A DNA stretch of 23,633 nt from positions 1 to 23,633 of the forward strand of contig CAZKTY010000008.1 of assembly GCA_964555825.1 (NCBI GenBank). Direction: 5' to 3'. The translations under genes and the position numbers were made by a program. Positions 1 to 7,793 of the stretch are shown piece by piece; position 1 is the first letter of the stretch; each line of letters starts with the position of its first letter. This DNA is from CAIRYW01 sp964555825 (GTDB lineage Bacteria; Patescibacteriota; Minisyncoccia; Phycocordibacterales; CAIRYW01). Under the pieces are notes generated by a model. The model searched no databases and had not been told where the DNA came from. It was given only the letters and a program-made list of their open reading frames with translations.

Positions 1-1272
1 CCTATAAAAGATACAAATTTGTATATTAGTGGACCAGTAGGAATGATAAATATTGTTGATGAGATATTTTCTAGAATAAAAATTCCTAGTGGATCTATAC
101 ATTATGAGGAAAATTATCCATCTAAGCACATAGGACCAGAAAATGAAAAATATTTCACCAGACTTGAAATGTTCAAACAGGCCGTTGATCAATCATCCAA
201 TCATATTATTTTTACTGACGAGAATGGTGTGATCAAGTTTGCTAATAGTTCTGCAGAGCGTATGACGGGTTATTCTGTATCAGAGATGCTTGGTCAGACC
301 GCTCGCTTATGGGGAGGTCTTATGGATCAATCTTTTTATAAGTCTTTGTGGGAAACTATCAAGACAAATCGCCAACCTTTTATAGGAAAAATAGAAAATC
401 GTAGAAAAAATGGCACTTATTATTTCTCTTTAACTAGAATTTCTCCTCTTATTGATCATGAAGGAGTTCTTCGAGGATTTATTGGTACAGAAGAGGATAT
501 AACTGAGTTAGAGAATATTGATCGTACAAAAACTGAGTTCATATCGTTGGCTTCACATCAGTTACGTACTCCGATCACAGCTTTGAATTGGTACATGGAA
601 ATGATAGAAGGGAAAGAGGAGGGTGAAAAACTGAGTCCAAAATTCAAAGAATATATTAGTGAAATTCATAGTATAAACAAGCATATGATACATCTGGTAG
701 ACGTTTTACTTGATGCTTCACGTCTTGATCTTGGTAATGTTTCCATTGATCCTGTATCTGTTGATCTGATCGAGCTTGCTCGAGCCACTATCCTTGAGCT
801 CAGACCAGAGATCGAAAAAAAGAAGATAGATATAAAAGAAAGATATAAAGAAAATTTACCCATTTTTGTAATTGACAAAAAGATCGCAGGCACTATTTTC
901 CAAAATCTGTTGGCCAATGCAGTGAAATATACTCCTTCAGATAAAAATGGTGAGATAGATGTGTCGATCGATAGTGTAAAAAAAGATGATATTATCGCTT
1001 TAAAGAAGGTTTCAAATGATTCTATCCTTATAACTGTAAAAGATAATGGTATAGGAATACCCTCATATCAGTCAGACAAGATCTTTTCAAGGATGTTTCG
1101 TGCTGATAATGCTAGAGAAAGTGAGAACGAAGGAACCGGATTAGGTCTTTACATTGTCAAAAAAAATATTGAACTGATCTCTGGTGATATTTGGTTTGTG
1201 ACAGAGGAAGGAAAAGGAACTACTTTCTTTGTTCTTCTTCCTTTATCTATTCCACAAGTAGATAAAAAATGA
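1..1272 (+). CDS. Sensor histidine kinase with PAS domain and N-terminal flavoreductase-like segment, 5' truncated by window edge
   Basis: The frame is open to base 1, so the true start lies upstream. From the TTG at 19, residues 2-33 read like the end of a ferredoxin-NAD(P) reductase NAD-binding domain: YISGPVGM matches the family's (C)GPxxM motif, followed by IPSGSIHYE, the usual 'GVPxxxIHxE' ending. A PAS domain follows (about 47-165), then a DHp helix with the phosphoacceptor in SHQLRTP (His180), and a HATPase domain with N-box NLLANAVKY (about 297), G1 DNGIGIP (342) and G2 GTGLGLYIV (about 373). No membrane segment is visible, so the visible part is cytoplasmic. The kinase autophosphorylates its His and should pass phosphate to a response regulator; none is encoded in the window. 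The flavoreductase part suggests the input is redox or flavin state (inference). Kinase call is certain; the fusion reading is strong but depends on upstream sequence. Confidence 0.93.
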   Translation, partial: PIKDTNLYISGPVGMINIVDEIFSRIKIPSGSIHYEENYPSKHIGPENEKYFTRLEMFKQAVDQSSNHIIFTDENGVIKFANSSAERMTGYSVSEMLGQTARLWGGLMDQSFYKSLWETIKTNRQPFIGKIENRRKNGTYYFSLTRISPLIDHEGVLRGFIGTEEDITELENIDRTKTEFISLASHQLRTPITALNWYMEMIEGKEEGEKLSPKFKEYISEIHSINKHMIHLVDVLLDASRLDLGNVSIDPVSVDLIELARATILELRPEIEKKKIDIKERYKENLPIFVIDKKIAGTIFQNLLANAVKYTPSDKNGEIDVSIDSVKKDDIIALKKVSNDSILITVKDNGIGIPSYQSDKIFSRMFRADNARESENEGTGLGLYIVKKNIELISGDIWFVTEEGKGTTFFVLLPLSIPQVDKK

Positions 1273-1276
1273 TCTT

Positions 1277-1296
1277 GGAGTTTCGGAAATTACTCC
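1277..1296 (+). terminator. Weak hairpin after the kinase gene
   Basis: GGAGT (1277-1281) can pair with ACTCC (1292-1296) just downstream of the kinase stop. The stem is only 5 bp and no clean T-run follows, so this may not terminate. Confidence 0.2.
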
Positions 1297-1316
1297 TATT
1301 CTGAAAAAAATTAAGG

Positions 1317-1322
1317 TATAAT
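1317..1322 (+). promoter_or_regulatory. -10 element of a leaderless promoter for the 143-aa membrane protein
   Basis: A perfect TATAAT lies 6 nt before the ATG at 1329, placing the expected transcription start at or next to the start codon. There is no room for a Shine-Dalgarno sequence. Confidence 0.6.
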
Positions 1323-1328
1323 TTAATT

Positions 1329-1760
1329 ATGTCTATTCAATTCAATAAAGTCACTTGGTATTCAAAATTAGCAGCTGTAATTGTTTTTTTTGTTTTTATT
1401 CCGTGGGTAGCTTTTTATTTAGGCAATTATTATGAACAAACAAGAATTCTAATAGAAGGTATTCGTAATGACGTTAATGCCAATGGTCCTATTGAGATCC
1501 AGAGAAACCCAAATGTTGGTAGGATCAATCTTGTATCTACGTCAACTTATTCAACATCGAGTAGGTCAATGACAGCAACTTCTTCTTATGCAACTTCAAG
1601 TAAGTCTGTCACTTCTACTTCTTCTGGATCAATGGTGGCCTGCACAATGGAAGCAAAGCAATGTCCTGATGGCAGTTATGTCGGAAGGAGTGGTCCAAAT
1701 TGTGAGTTTACCCCTTGTCCTGTTATCCATAAATTTAAGATAAATTCTAATTCTTATTAG
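1329..1760 (+). CDS. Small membrane-anchored protein with Ser/Thr linker and Cys-rich C-terminal motif
   Basis: The 143-aa product has a single N-terminal hydrophobic segment (about 14-32), a spacer, then a low-complexity Ser/Thr linker (about 66-100) and a compact C-terminal module beginning CTMEAKQCPDGSYVGR and ending CEFTPCP. Four cysteines with Pro-Asp-Gly and Gly-Pro turns suggest a small disulfide-stabilised extracellular knob on a flexible stalk. I recall the same C...CPDGSxVGRxGPxCxFxxCP pattern in other predicted CPR surface proteins, but cannot check that here. The ATG is fixed by a TATAAT 6 nt upstream. Function unknown; likely exported and anchored. Confidence 0.8.
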   Translation: MSIQFNKVTWYSKLAAVIVFFVFIPWVAFYLGNYYEQTRILIEGIRNDVNANGPIEIQRNPNVGRINLVSTSTYSTSSRSMTATSSYATSSKSVTSTSSGSMVACTMEAKQCPDGSYVGRSGPNCEFTPCPVIHKFKINSNSY

Positions 1761-1782
1761 GTGTTAATTTCCGATCGTTAGT

Positions 1783-2604
1783 ATGAAATCACTTATAAAA
1801 ATGATAACGATATTGATACTTTTTAGTGTGACTTTCTTTGCTTTGCGTTTTTATGGAGAATATATTGGGTATGACGTTGATCATCTTGTTGCCAATTTAG
1901 ATGGTGTAGCATGGCTTTATTCGACAATAGGAACTATTTTTGCCGTATTAGCTGCCTTTGTTATTGTTTCAGAGATAGGAGATTGGAATACTTTACTTGA
2001 ATCTTCAAGAGAGGAGGTCAAGGAACTTAATGAATTGTACCAATGGTCTAAGAGTCTTTCTCCTGAGCTTTCAAATGAGTTCAAAGAAAATATACAAAAA
2101 TATTTAGCGATAATCGTTGAAAAAGAATGGAATGAAGTTAGAGATACAGGGAATGAGAATGAAAAGGCTAGACTAACGATGGATAAATTCCATTCCTTGA
2201 TCTCAAAAGCTGTTGTAGAAAATCCGGATATTGCATCTTTTATGTTCAGTACTTTGGATGAAATTGTTGATAAAAGAGCCATGAGAGTTGAATTTAGTTT
2301 TGATACTGTTCCAAAAGTTACCAAGTACACAGCTATCCTTGTTGATGTTGCCCTTATTTTGCTCTCATTTTTCATTGGAGTTACAAGCATGTGGTTAGAT
2401 TATATTTTCCAAATATGTATTGTTGCTTTAGGTTCTGTGATACTTTTTGTGATAGATGATCTGGATAATCCTCTTCGTGAGGGTGATTGGTGTTTGAGAC
2501 CAGATCTTTACAAAAAGTTATTAAGTCAGATCCAACATAGTCACAATGAGGCAAGTCTGAGTGAAGAGACTAAACCTCTTTTTGATACGGCTGTAAATCA
2601 ATAA
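1783..2604 (+). CDS. DUF4239-like (bestrophin-like) integral membrane protein
   Basis: The 273-aa product has two N-terminal membrane segments (about 5-24 and 44-63), a soluble charged region of about 110 residues rich in helices, and two C-terminal membrane segments (about 183-204 and 208-225), closing with IDDLDNPLREGDW. That layout and the final D-L-D-x-P-x-x-G signature fit the DUF4239/bestrophin-like family (typically about 250 aa, four TMs), whose function is not firmly established. Its stop codon overlaps the ATG of the next gene by one base (TAATG), so the two are translationally coupled and probably act together. Family call is from pattern memory, not a search. Confidence 0.72.
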   Translation: MKSLIKMITILILFSVTFFALRFYGEYIGYDVDHLVANLDGVAWLYSTIGTIFAVLAAFVIVSEIGDWNTLLESSREEVKELNELYQWSKSLSPELSNEFKENIQKYLAIIVEKEWNEVRDTGNENEKARLTMDKFHSLISKAVVENPDIASFMFSTLDEIVDKRAMRVEFSFDTVPKVTKYTAILVDVALILLSFFIGVTSMWLDYIFQICIVALGSVILFVIDDLDNPLREGDWCLRPDLYKKLLSQIQHSHNEASLSEETKPLFDTAVNQ

Positions 2605-3335
2605 TGGAATATTTAAAACGATCTGGTGAAGTTTTTGAGGATCCTGTAGAAGATATAAAAGATCAAAGAATAGAAGACCTGAGAAGACCTATCCAGGAGG
2701 TCATTCTTCAGTTGAAAGACAAAATTGATAAAGGTGAATATGATTATATTGTTGGTGATGACGCATCAGGTCGAGTACCTGTTCTTGTTTTCTCAACTTT
2801 CTTAAAAAAGGTCTATGAGGAAAAAGGTTTTGATCTTCCTCAGACCTTCTTTTTTGCTGGAGGAACTCCGACAGACGTATCTGTTCGTGATTGGAAATTA
2901 TCTGAGATCAAAAGTACTGTCGGTGATTTTTTAGAGTCTAGACCTAGATCTAGTTCTGATAACAGAGTCCTTTTGATGACAGATTATGTTTTGCATGGAA
3001 ATTCTTTAAAAACATTATGTGATGCGTTAAAAGAATTAGAAATAAAATATGATATTGCAACACTAGCTGCCAGTTTTGATAATAATAGTGATGATCTAGA
3101 AAAAATGCTTGGAGCTCAAATTTATGAAGGAGGAATTAATGATGTTCCTAGTATATATAATAGACCTGATCTTGCTGGTGTAGTAAAAAGATCAAATGAT
3201 AAAAAAATATTCTCATCACCAATTGGTAATGAGGAACAGTCTAAAATAAATTCAGCAAGAAAAGATGCAAATGCCTTGGCAGAGCAGATATTCAAGTGGT
3301 ATAAGACAACAAGACAGAGTCCTAGAGTTAAATAG
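2604..3335 (+). CDS. Phosphoribosyltransferase-like protein
   Basis: The 243-aa soluble product has features of the type I PRTase fold. An early strand-loop YDYIVGDDASGRVPV (about 46-60) resembles the 'xxGxxxxGxxxA' region. VLLMTDYVLHGNSLKTL (122-138) fits the PRPP-binding loop, normally (V/I)(V/I)DD(V/I)xxTGxT, with Thr126-Asp127 in place of the acidic pair. The C-terminal 50 residues are charged and helical. A substrate cannot be read from the sequence. It overlaps the upstream DUF4239-like gene by one base, suggesting a membrane-linked nucleotide or PRPP process (inference). It converges on trxB with only 2 bp between the stops. Confidence 0.7.
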   Translation: MEYLKRSGEVFEDPVEDIKDQRIEDLRRPIQEVILQLKDKIDKGEYDYIVGDDASGRVPVLVFSTFLKKVYEEKGFDLPQTFFFAGGTPTDVSVRDWKLSEIKSTVGDFLESRPRSSSDNRVLLMTDYVLHGNSLKTLCDALKELEIKYDIATLAASFDNNSDDLEKMLGAQIYEGGINDVPSIYNRPDLAGVVKRSNDKKIFSSPIGNEEQSKINSARKDANALAEQIFKWYKTTRQSPRVK

Positions 3336-3337
3336 AC

Positions 3338-4267
3338 CTATCTAGTATGAATGTTTATATAGATGTCCTCCAGTGCTTTTACAGCATCTCCTGAAGAAAT
3401 ATTGTTCTGGTGGTAAAGTCCGTCTGTACAATCTCCAGCTGCCCAAATTCCTTGTATTTTTGTCTGCTGAGTCTTAGGGTCCACTGTTATTTGTCCTGCT
3501 TTATTCAATTCAATGATATTTTTTGCGAAGTCAGTTGATGGTATGAGTCCTATTTCAACAAAAATACCTGTAACTGGTATATCCACGATCTCTGAATTCA
3601 ATGCATTTTTGTATGAAAAACCGTTAACAAATTTATCTCCTTTTACCTCAAAAGGAACAGCATTTTTTATTGCTTTGACATTAGGCTTTGAGAGTACTTT
3701 TTCTACAGTAACTGCATCTGCTCTAAATTTTTCACTTCTATTTATTATGGTGACACTTTTACAATAGGCAGAAAGCTGAGCAGCACTTTCAAAAGCTGCA
3801 TTTCCTCCACCTACAACGATCACATCCGCATCTCCATAAAGAGGTCCGTCGCAAGTGGCACAATAGGTCAATCCCTTGTGCTCAAAAGTATCTGCGCCTT
3901 TTACTTCTAATTTTCTTCGTGTGCTGCCTGTAGCTATTAGTATGGTCTTTGCATTAAAATTTCCTTCAGTTGTTATAACTGAAAAACTATCAGCATTTTT
4001 TTTGATATCAATAGCTTTTGCACCTGTAATTATTTTAAGATCTTCTCCTTCGTATGTCCTTAAATGATTTTCTAGATTTTTGGCGAAATTTGCTCCAGAT
4101 ATTGATGGTGTACCGATCCAGTTCTGTATATTTTCTGAAACGGCACTTTGGCTTTCAAAGTCAAATGTTAGAAGGACTGTCTTAAGTTTTTTTCGAGCAG
4201 CATAGACGCCTGCTGACACTCCAGCGGGTCCTCCACCAATTATTGCAAGTTCATATTGTGAATCCAT
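3338..4267 (-). CDS. trxB: Thioredoxin reductase (FAD/NAD(P)H-dependent)
   Basis: The 309-aa protein matches the low-Mr thioredoxin reductase family in length and domain order: FAD-binding GGGPAGVSAGVYAAR (11-25), redox-active CATC (Cys136, Cys139), NAD(P)-binding GGGNAAFESAA (about 152), and C-terminal FAD motif GDCTDG. It reduces thioredoxin-type disulfides in the cytoplasm using NAD(P)H. The usual NADPH-phosphate motif HRRxxxR reads NRSEKFR, so two of three basic positions are changed or lost and cofactor preference is uncertain. It lies 40 bp downstream of ftsZ on the same strand and is probably cotranscribed with it. No Shine-Dalgarno precedes the ATG. Confidence 0.93.
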   Translation of the reverse strand: MDSQYELAIIGGGPAGVSAGVYAARKKLKTVLLTFDFESQSAVSENIQNWIGTPSISGANFAKNLENHLRTYEGEDLKIITGAKAIDIKKNADSFSVITTEGNFNAKTILIATGSTRRKLEVKGADTFEHKGLTYCATCDGPLYGDADVIVVGGGNAAFESAAQLSAYCKSVTIINRSEKFRADAVTVEKVLSKPNVKAIKNAVPFEVKGDKFVNGFSYKNALNSEIVDIPVTGIFVEIGLIPSTDFAKNIIELNKAGQITVDPKTQQTKIQGIWAAGDCTDGLYHQNNISSGDAVKALEDIYINIHTR

Positions 4268-4307
4268 AGAGTATAAATTTTTTAAGAAAAAAACTTACTT
4301 CTAAAAA

Positions 4308-5453
4308 TTATTTTAGTTTACTTCTTCGTAAGAAAGCTGGTACAGCACCCCAATCTTCTTCATCATTGTTTGTTGTAGTTGTTACATTTGTCTCAGTAGG
4401 GGTGGTTGTATTTTTTTCTTCAGTGTTTTTCTCTTTCTTTTCTTCGATCTTTAGGTTGAAAGGTTTATTCTCGAAAAGACTTTTTTTCTGTCCTGAGTCT
4501 GGGAAGCCAGCAGCTACAACAGTTACTTTTATTTCTCCTTTCTTTAGTTTTTCATCATAGACTGTTCCAAAGATTATCTTTGCATTTGGATCAACTGATT
4601 CGGTAATTATCTTTGCAGCATCTTGGATCTCAAACATTGTTAGATCATCATTTCCTGCAATCGAAAATAAGACACTCTTCGCTCCGTGTATAGAAATATC
4701 AAGAAGAGGGGAGTTTATTGCGCCTTTAGCAGCTTCAGTTGCTCTGTTTTCACCACTGGCATAACCAATTCCCATAAGAGCAGAGCCTGCATTTTCGAGG
4801 ACAGCTCTAATATCAGCAAAATCAATGTTACCTATTGTTCCAGGAGTTGTAATAAGGTCTGATATACCTTCTACAGCCTGTTTTAACACCTCGTCACACA
4901 TCATAAAAGCCTGTTTGGCTGTCGTTTCCTTACTTATTGAGCTAAGGAGCTTATCGTTAGGAATTATGATTATCGCATCTACAGATTTTCTAAGTTCGTC
5001 AATTCCAGCTTCAGCAAGTCTTGCTCTTTGTTGTCCCTCAAAAGAAAATGGTTTTGTGACAACTGCGATCGTAAGGATACCAAGTTCTTTAGATGTCTTT
5101 GCGACGACAGGGGAAGCGCCTGTTCCAGTTCCTCCTCCTTCACCTCCAGCTATGAAGACCATATCTCCTCCTTTTATCGCTTCTTGGATCTCTTCTTTTG
5201 TTTCTTCTGCTGCACGTTTTCCGATCTCAGGATTCATTCCAGCTCCTAATCCCTTTGTTAGATTTTTTCCAATATGTATTTTTTTCTTTGCAAGAGAGTT
5301 GTGCAGATCTTGAGAATCAGTATTTACAGAAATAAAGTCAACTCCTTTGACCTTTGCATCCATCATGTGATTCAGAGCATTTTTACCAGAACCTCCAATA
5401 CCGATTACCTTGATTCTTGCAAACGTCTCTATTTCTGGTTTTATTTGTGGCAT
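4308..5453 (-). CDS. ftsZ: Cell division GTPase FtsZ
   Basis: This is the tubulin-like GTPase that forms the cytokinetic ring. The 381-aa product shows the N-terminal nucleotide-binding IGIGGSGKNALNHM, the tubulin signature GGEGGGTGTGASP, and the T7 loop NIDFADIRAVL that completes the GTPase site of the neighbouring subunit. After an acidic, Thr-rich disordered linker it ends with DWGAVPAFLRR, the conserved C-terminal peptide that docks FtsA, so FtsZ-FtsA coupling appears intact. It follows ftsA with a 133-bp gap holding its own promoter. The ATG start is supported by the standard N-terminal context; no Shine-Dalgarno is seen. Confidence 0.98.
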   Translation of the reverse strand: MPQIKPEIETFARIKVIGIGGSGKNALNHMMDAKVKGVDFISVNTDSQDLHNSLAKKKIHIGKNLTKGLGAGMNPEIGKRAAEETKEEIQEAIKGGDMVFIAGGEGGGTGTGASPVVAKTSKELGILTIAVVTKPFSFEGQQRARLAEAGIDELRKSVDAIIIIPNDKLLSSISKETTAKQAFMMCDEVLKQAVEGISDLITTPGTIGNIDFADIRAVLENAGSALMGIGYASGENRATEAAKGAINSPLLDISIHGAKSVLFSIAGNDDLTMFEIQDAAKIITESVDPNAKIIFGTVYDEKLKKGEIKVTVVAAGFPDSGQKKSLFENKPFNLKIEEKKEKNTEEKNTTTPTETNVTTTTNNDEEDWGAVPAFLRRSKLK

Positions 5454-5497
5454 ATATCTTTTGTGAGTCAGAACTTTATAAATTTATCGATTGCTAA

Positions 5498-5526
5498 ATA
5501 ATATACAAGAGAAGCCTATGTAGCAA
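5498..5526 (-). promoter_or_regulatory. Promoter for ftsZ
   Basis: On the minus strand, -35 TTGCTA (5521-5526) and -10 TATTAT (5498-5503) are 17 bp apart. This predicts a roughly 40-nt leader before the ftsZ ATG, letting ftsZ-trxB be made independently of the upstream rpsU-ybeY-ftsA transcript. Confidence 0.5.
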
Positions 5527-5549
5527 GTGGTGGACAAATGCGAAAAATG

Positions 5550-5574
5550 GGTCGTGTTTAGAATAAAAACGACC
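5550..5574 (-). terminator. Hairpin between ftsA and ftsZ, possible partial terminator
   Basis: GGTCGT..TTT pairs with AAA..ACGACC (5550-5559 with 5565-5574, one mismatch). On the minus strand it is followed after two bases by a short T-run (CATTTTTC). It could dampen readthrough from ftsA ahead of the ftsZ promoter. Confidence 0.35.
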
Positions 5575-5586
5575 AGATCATATCAA

Positions 5587-6816
5587 CTAAGGAAGGATCT
5601 TTTTTATCCAAGCCACAAAGCTCGACTTAGCGGTCTTAACAAATCTACCCTTGAATATATTTATTGAAGATGAATCTTCAGATGAAGAATTGATTCCCAG
5701 TATTGTTAGACCATATGCAACTGCCCATGTTCCATCTTTAACTTGAACTGTTGATTTTCCATCGAATTTTATTCCAGCTTTTCTTACTGGGAGTTTAAGT
5801 GAAGCTTTTGCGACTTGTTCGATGTAAGGACTTAAGGCTCCTCCTCCTGTGATAACTGCACCTGCTGGAAGGAGTGAATTTCTACCGATCTTTTTTAAAT
5901 GAGATTCAACAAGGTCAAAAATATCAGAAAGTCTTGCAGAGATCATTTCCTCTAATTTTTTTCTAGGATAGGGAATGCTTTCTGGTCTAGCTATCTTGAT
6001 CCTCTCTGCTTCTTCCAAGGAGATCTTAAATCCTAATGCGATATCATTTGTAATATCTCCAGAACCTAAAGGAAGTATTTCGATAGAGATCGGTGTTCCA
6101 TTCTCAAAAACTGATACAGAAGTTGTTTCTGCTCCGATGTTAATGAGAGTTAGTCCTGCCATTTGCTGAGATTTGTTCACACAAGAAAGACTGGCAGCAA
6201 GTGGTGAGGCTGAAACATCCTCTATTTCGATCCCTGCAAGCTCAGATGCATCGATGAAATCTTGTATATGCTGTGCAAGACAAGTAACAAACAAAGATTT
6301 GCATTCTAGTGTCTTTCCAAACATCCCTATGGCTTTTCCTATTACTGGTTTTCCATCAACTTTATAGGACAAAGGAACAGCGTGCATAACTCTTCTGTTT
6401 ATTGTGAATGTTTCTGGAAGGTTTTCTTCTATTTCGTCAGTAAGATTTGCAATATTTGCTGCTGTTATTTCTGTTTCTTTTGTACCTAGATCAGCAGAAC
6501 CTGAAAAAGAAGATGCAAAAAGTCCGAGTCCTCCTATTCCTAAGTATGCTTTTGTTATTCTGTAGTTTGAGGTCTTTTCGGCTTGGGATACAGCATCTCT
6601 GATCGCTTCTGCTACTTCTTCGATGTTTGTTATGTATCCACGTCTTACACTTTTTGATAGAGCATATCCAACGCCGATTATCTTTGGCTTTGCTTTTTCT
6701 TCTTGAGTGCTTGCTTCTGAAACAATTACTTTGACCGAATGACTTCCGATATCAATACCCGCAGATATGCGAGTTGAAGTGGAACCTTGTGAAATTAAAT
6801 TGCGAAAATTTTGCAT
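5587..6816 (-). CDS. ftsA: Cell division actin-like ATPase FtsA
   Basis: The 409-aa protein has the actin/Hsp70-fold phosphate-1 motif GIDIGSHSVKVIV near the N-terminus, the SHS2/1C-type insertion, adenosine-region TGGGALSPYIEQ, and the C-terminal strand DGTWAVAYGL. It ends FVAWIKKILP, consistent with the amphipathic membrane-targeting helix of FtsA. FtsA tethers FtsZ polymers to the membrane. Its ATG lies 22 nt inside the end of ybeY, so translation is coupled; ftsZ follows. The N-terminal SQGSTSTRIS extension of about 15 residues is unremarkable. Confidence 0.96.
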   Translation of the reverse strand: MQNFRNLISQGSTSTRISAGIDIGSHSVKVIVSEASTQEEKAKPKIIGVGYALSKSVRRGYITNIEEVAEAIRDAVSQAEKTSNYRITKAYLGIGGLGLFASSFSGSADLGTKETEITAANIANLTDEIEENLPETFTINRRVMHAVPLSYKVDGKPVIGKAIGMFGKTLECKSLFVTCLAQHIQDFIDASELAGIEIEDVSASPLAASLSCVNKSQQMAGLTLINIGAETTSVSVFENGTPISIEILPLGSGDITNDIALGFKISLEEAERIKIARPESIPYPRKKLEEMISARLSDIFDLVESHLKKIGRNSLLPAGAVITGGGALSPYIEQVAKASLKLPVRKAGIKFDGKSTVQVKDGTWAVAYGLTILGINSSSEDSSSINIFKGRFVKTAKSSFVAWIKKILP

Positions 6817-7184
6817 AGTAGTTTTTCTTTAGCTTCCATTTTACTACTATGTTCCATTCCTTTCAAATGGAGAAGTCCGTGGATAAATAAATAATTGAGA
6901 TATTGGATCGGAGTTTTTCCAAAAAGTTCAGATTTTCTTTTGACTTCATCAAAACAAAAAATTATTTCTCCGGAATTTTTATCTAATGGAAAACTTAAGA
7001 TATCAGTTGGAAGATCAATTTTTCTAAATTGATCATTTAAATTTTTTATCTCCTTCTTTCCAACGAAAGCTATACTTAGGTCATATTCTTCACCTAAGAC
7101 CTTTTTTTTCATCAAAGCAAAAAGTCCCTTATCAATTTTAGGGACTTTTGAAGGTATTTTAGAGAACAAGATATTATCTTGCAT
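6795..7184 (-). CDS. ybeY: Endoribonuclease / rRNA maturation factor YbeY
   Basis: The 129-aa product carries the YbeY zinc motif HGLLHLKGMEH (His-x3-His-x5-His) near its C-terminus and the preceding family core PTDILSFPLD and GEIIFC. YbeY is a metal-dependent endoribonuclease involved in 16S rRNA 3'-end maturation and ribosome quality control. It starts one base inside the rpsU stop codon (TAATG), and ftsA starts inside its own 3' end, so the three genes form one coupled unit. It is slightly shorter than many homologues (about 150 aa), mainly at the ends. Confidence 0.95.
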   Translation of the reverse strand: MQDNILFSKIPSKVPKIDKGLFALMKKKVLGEEYDLSIAFVGKKEIKNLNDQFRKIDLPTDILSFPLDKNSGEIIFCFDEVKRKSELFGKTPIQYLNYLFIHGLLHLKGMEHSSKMEAKEKLLCKIFAI

Positions 7185-7429
7185 TATCTACGACGAGGCT
7201 TCTCAACATTTTTGCCAAGTTTGATAAGTGCTTCAATCTCGGATTTTCTTCCAATAGATGCAAGGGTCTTTTTCTTGATAACGTATTTTGAACGATTTCT
7301 GTCTTTGTAACGAAGACTTCTTACACGTCTTAAGATACCTGCTTCTTGTACGCGTTTTGTGAACTTTCTAATTGTATTGGCATTGTTGTCTGTGCCTGCT
7401 TTTGTAACTTCAACGTTTACTGATTTCAT
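7184..7429 (-). CDS. rpsU: Small ribosomal subunit protein bS21
   Basis: The 81-aa, very basic product begins MKSVNVEV and has the bS21 pattern of a short N-terminal strand then helices rich in Arg/Lys (TIRKFTKRVQEAGILRRVR), ending KPRRR. bS21 sits near the 3' end of 16S rRNA and helps mRNA engagement. It heads the operon running through ybeY, ftsA, ftsZ and trxB. Its start is fixed by a promoter whose -10 ends 8 nt before the ATG. Confidence 0.9.
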   Translation of the reverse strand: MKSVNVEVTKAGTDNNANTIRKFTKRVQEAGILRRVRSLRYKDRNRSKYVIKKKTLASIGRKSEIEALIKLGKNVEKPRRR

Positions 7430-7437
7430 AGTTCAAA

Positions 7438-7466
7438 ATCCTAACATATGACTCATAAATTATCAA
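7438..7466 (-). promoter_or_regulatory. Leaderless promoter for the rpsU-ybeY-ftsA operon
   Basis: On the minus strand, -35 TTGATA (7461-7466) and -10 TAGGAT (7438-7443) are 17 bp apart. Only 8 nt separate the -10 from the rpsU ATG, so the mRNA should begin at or next to the start codon. Confidence 0.6.
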
Positions 7467-7493
7467 ATCCCATTGATATCACAGGTCATTAAA

Positions 7494-7522
7494 TTGACAC
7501 TATATGGTTATTGATATAGATT
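7494..7522 (+). promoter_or_regulatory. Leaderless promoter for the small orphan gene at 7530
   Basis: A consensus -35 TTGACA (7494-7499) and TAGATT (7517-7522) are 17 bp apart, and the ATG follows 7 nt later. It is divergent from the rpsU promoter. Confidence 0.55.
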
Positions 7523-7529
7523 TCCACGA

Positions 7530-7793
7530 ATGAGACTGTACATTCTTTGGATAAATAGCTGGCTGTGTTCAGTTCTGATCCATTTCTTTGCAATGGCGAG
7601 ATATTCACCTTGTAAGATGGAATTTCCTCCAAAAATTGAGAGGTTCTTTGGAAAGGAAAAACGCAAACTCTTAGATGAACCCCTAGACCTTGGTGACGCC
7701 AGAAAGACATCTTTTTGGTTTCCTAATTCAAGGAGAACTAAAAAAAGAGAACCAAGAGGAATATTTGATCCATTAAGAAAGACTTCTTTTTAA
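7530..7793 (+). CDS. Small protein of unknown function with hydrophobic N-terminus and basic C-terminus
   Basis: The 87-aa product is not one I recognise. The first 21 residues (MRLYILWINSWLCSVLIHFF) are hydrophobic and could be a membrane segment or signal. From Met22 the protein is strongly basic, with RRTKKREPRG and repeated KTSF-type motifs (RKTSFWF near 59, RKTSF at the C-terminus). Two signals argue it is real although small: a -35/-10 promoter ending 7 nt before the ATG, and an intrinsic terminator whose stem begins inside the last codons. An alternative start at Met22 (7593) is possible but would need a leader. Divergent from rpsU, convergent with the HisRS-like gene. Confidence 0.6.
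   Translation: MRLYILWINSWLCSVLIHFFAMARYSPCKMEFPPKIERFFGKEKRKLLDEPLDLGDARKTSFWFPNSRRTKKREPRGIFDPLRKTSF

Noticed and set aside
4825..5313. Long plus-strand frame inside ftsZ
   Set aside because: Antisense shadow of a strongly conserved gene; its translation is low-complexity Ser/Pro with no motif.
7489..7710. Minus-strand reading frame of 73 codons opposite the small orphan gene
   Set aside because: It overlaps the rpsU promoter region, has no recognisable domain, and the plus-strand gene has a promoter and terminator supporting it.
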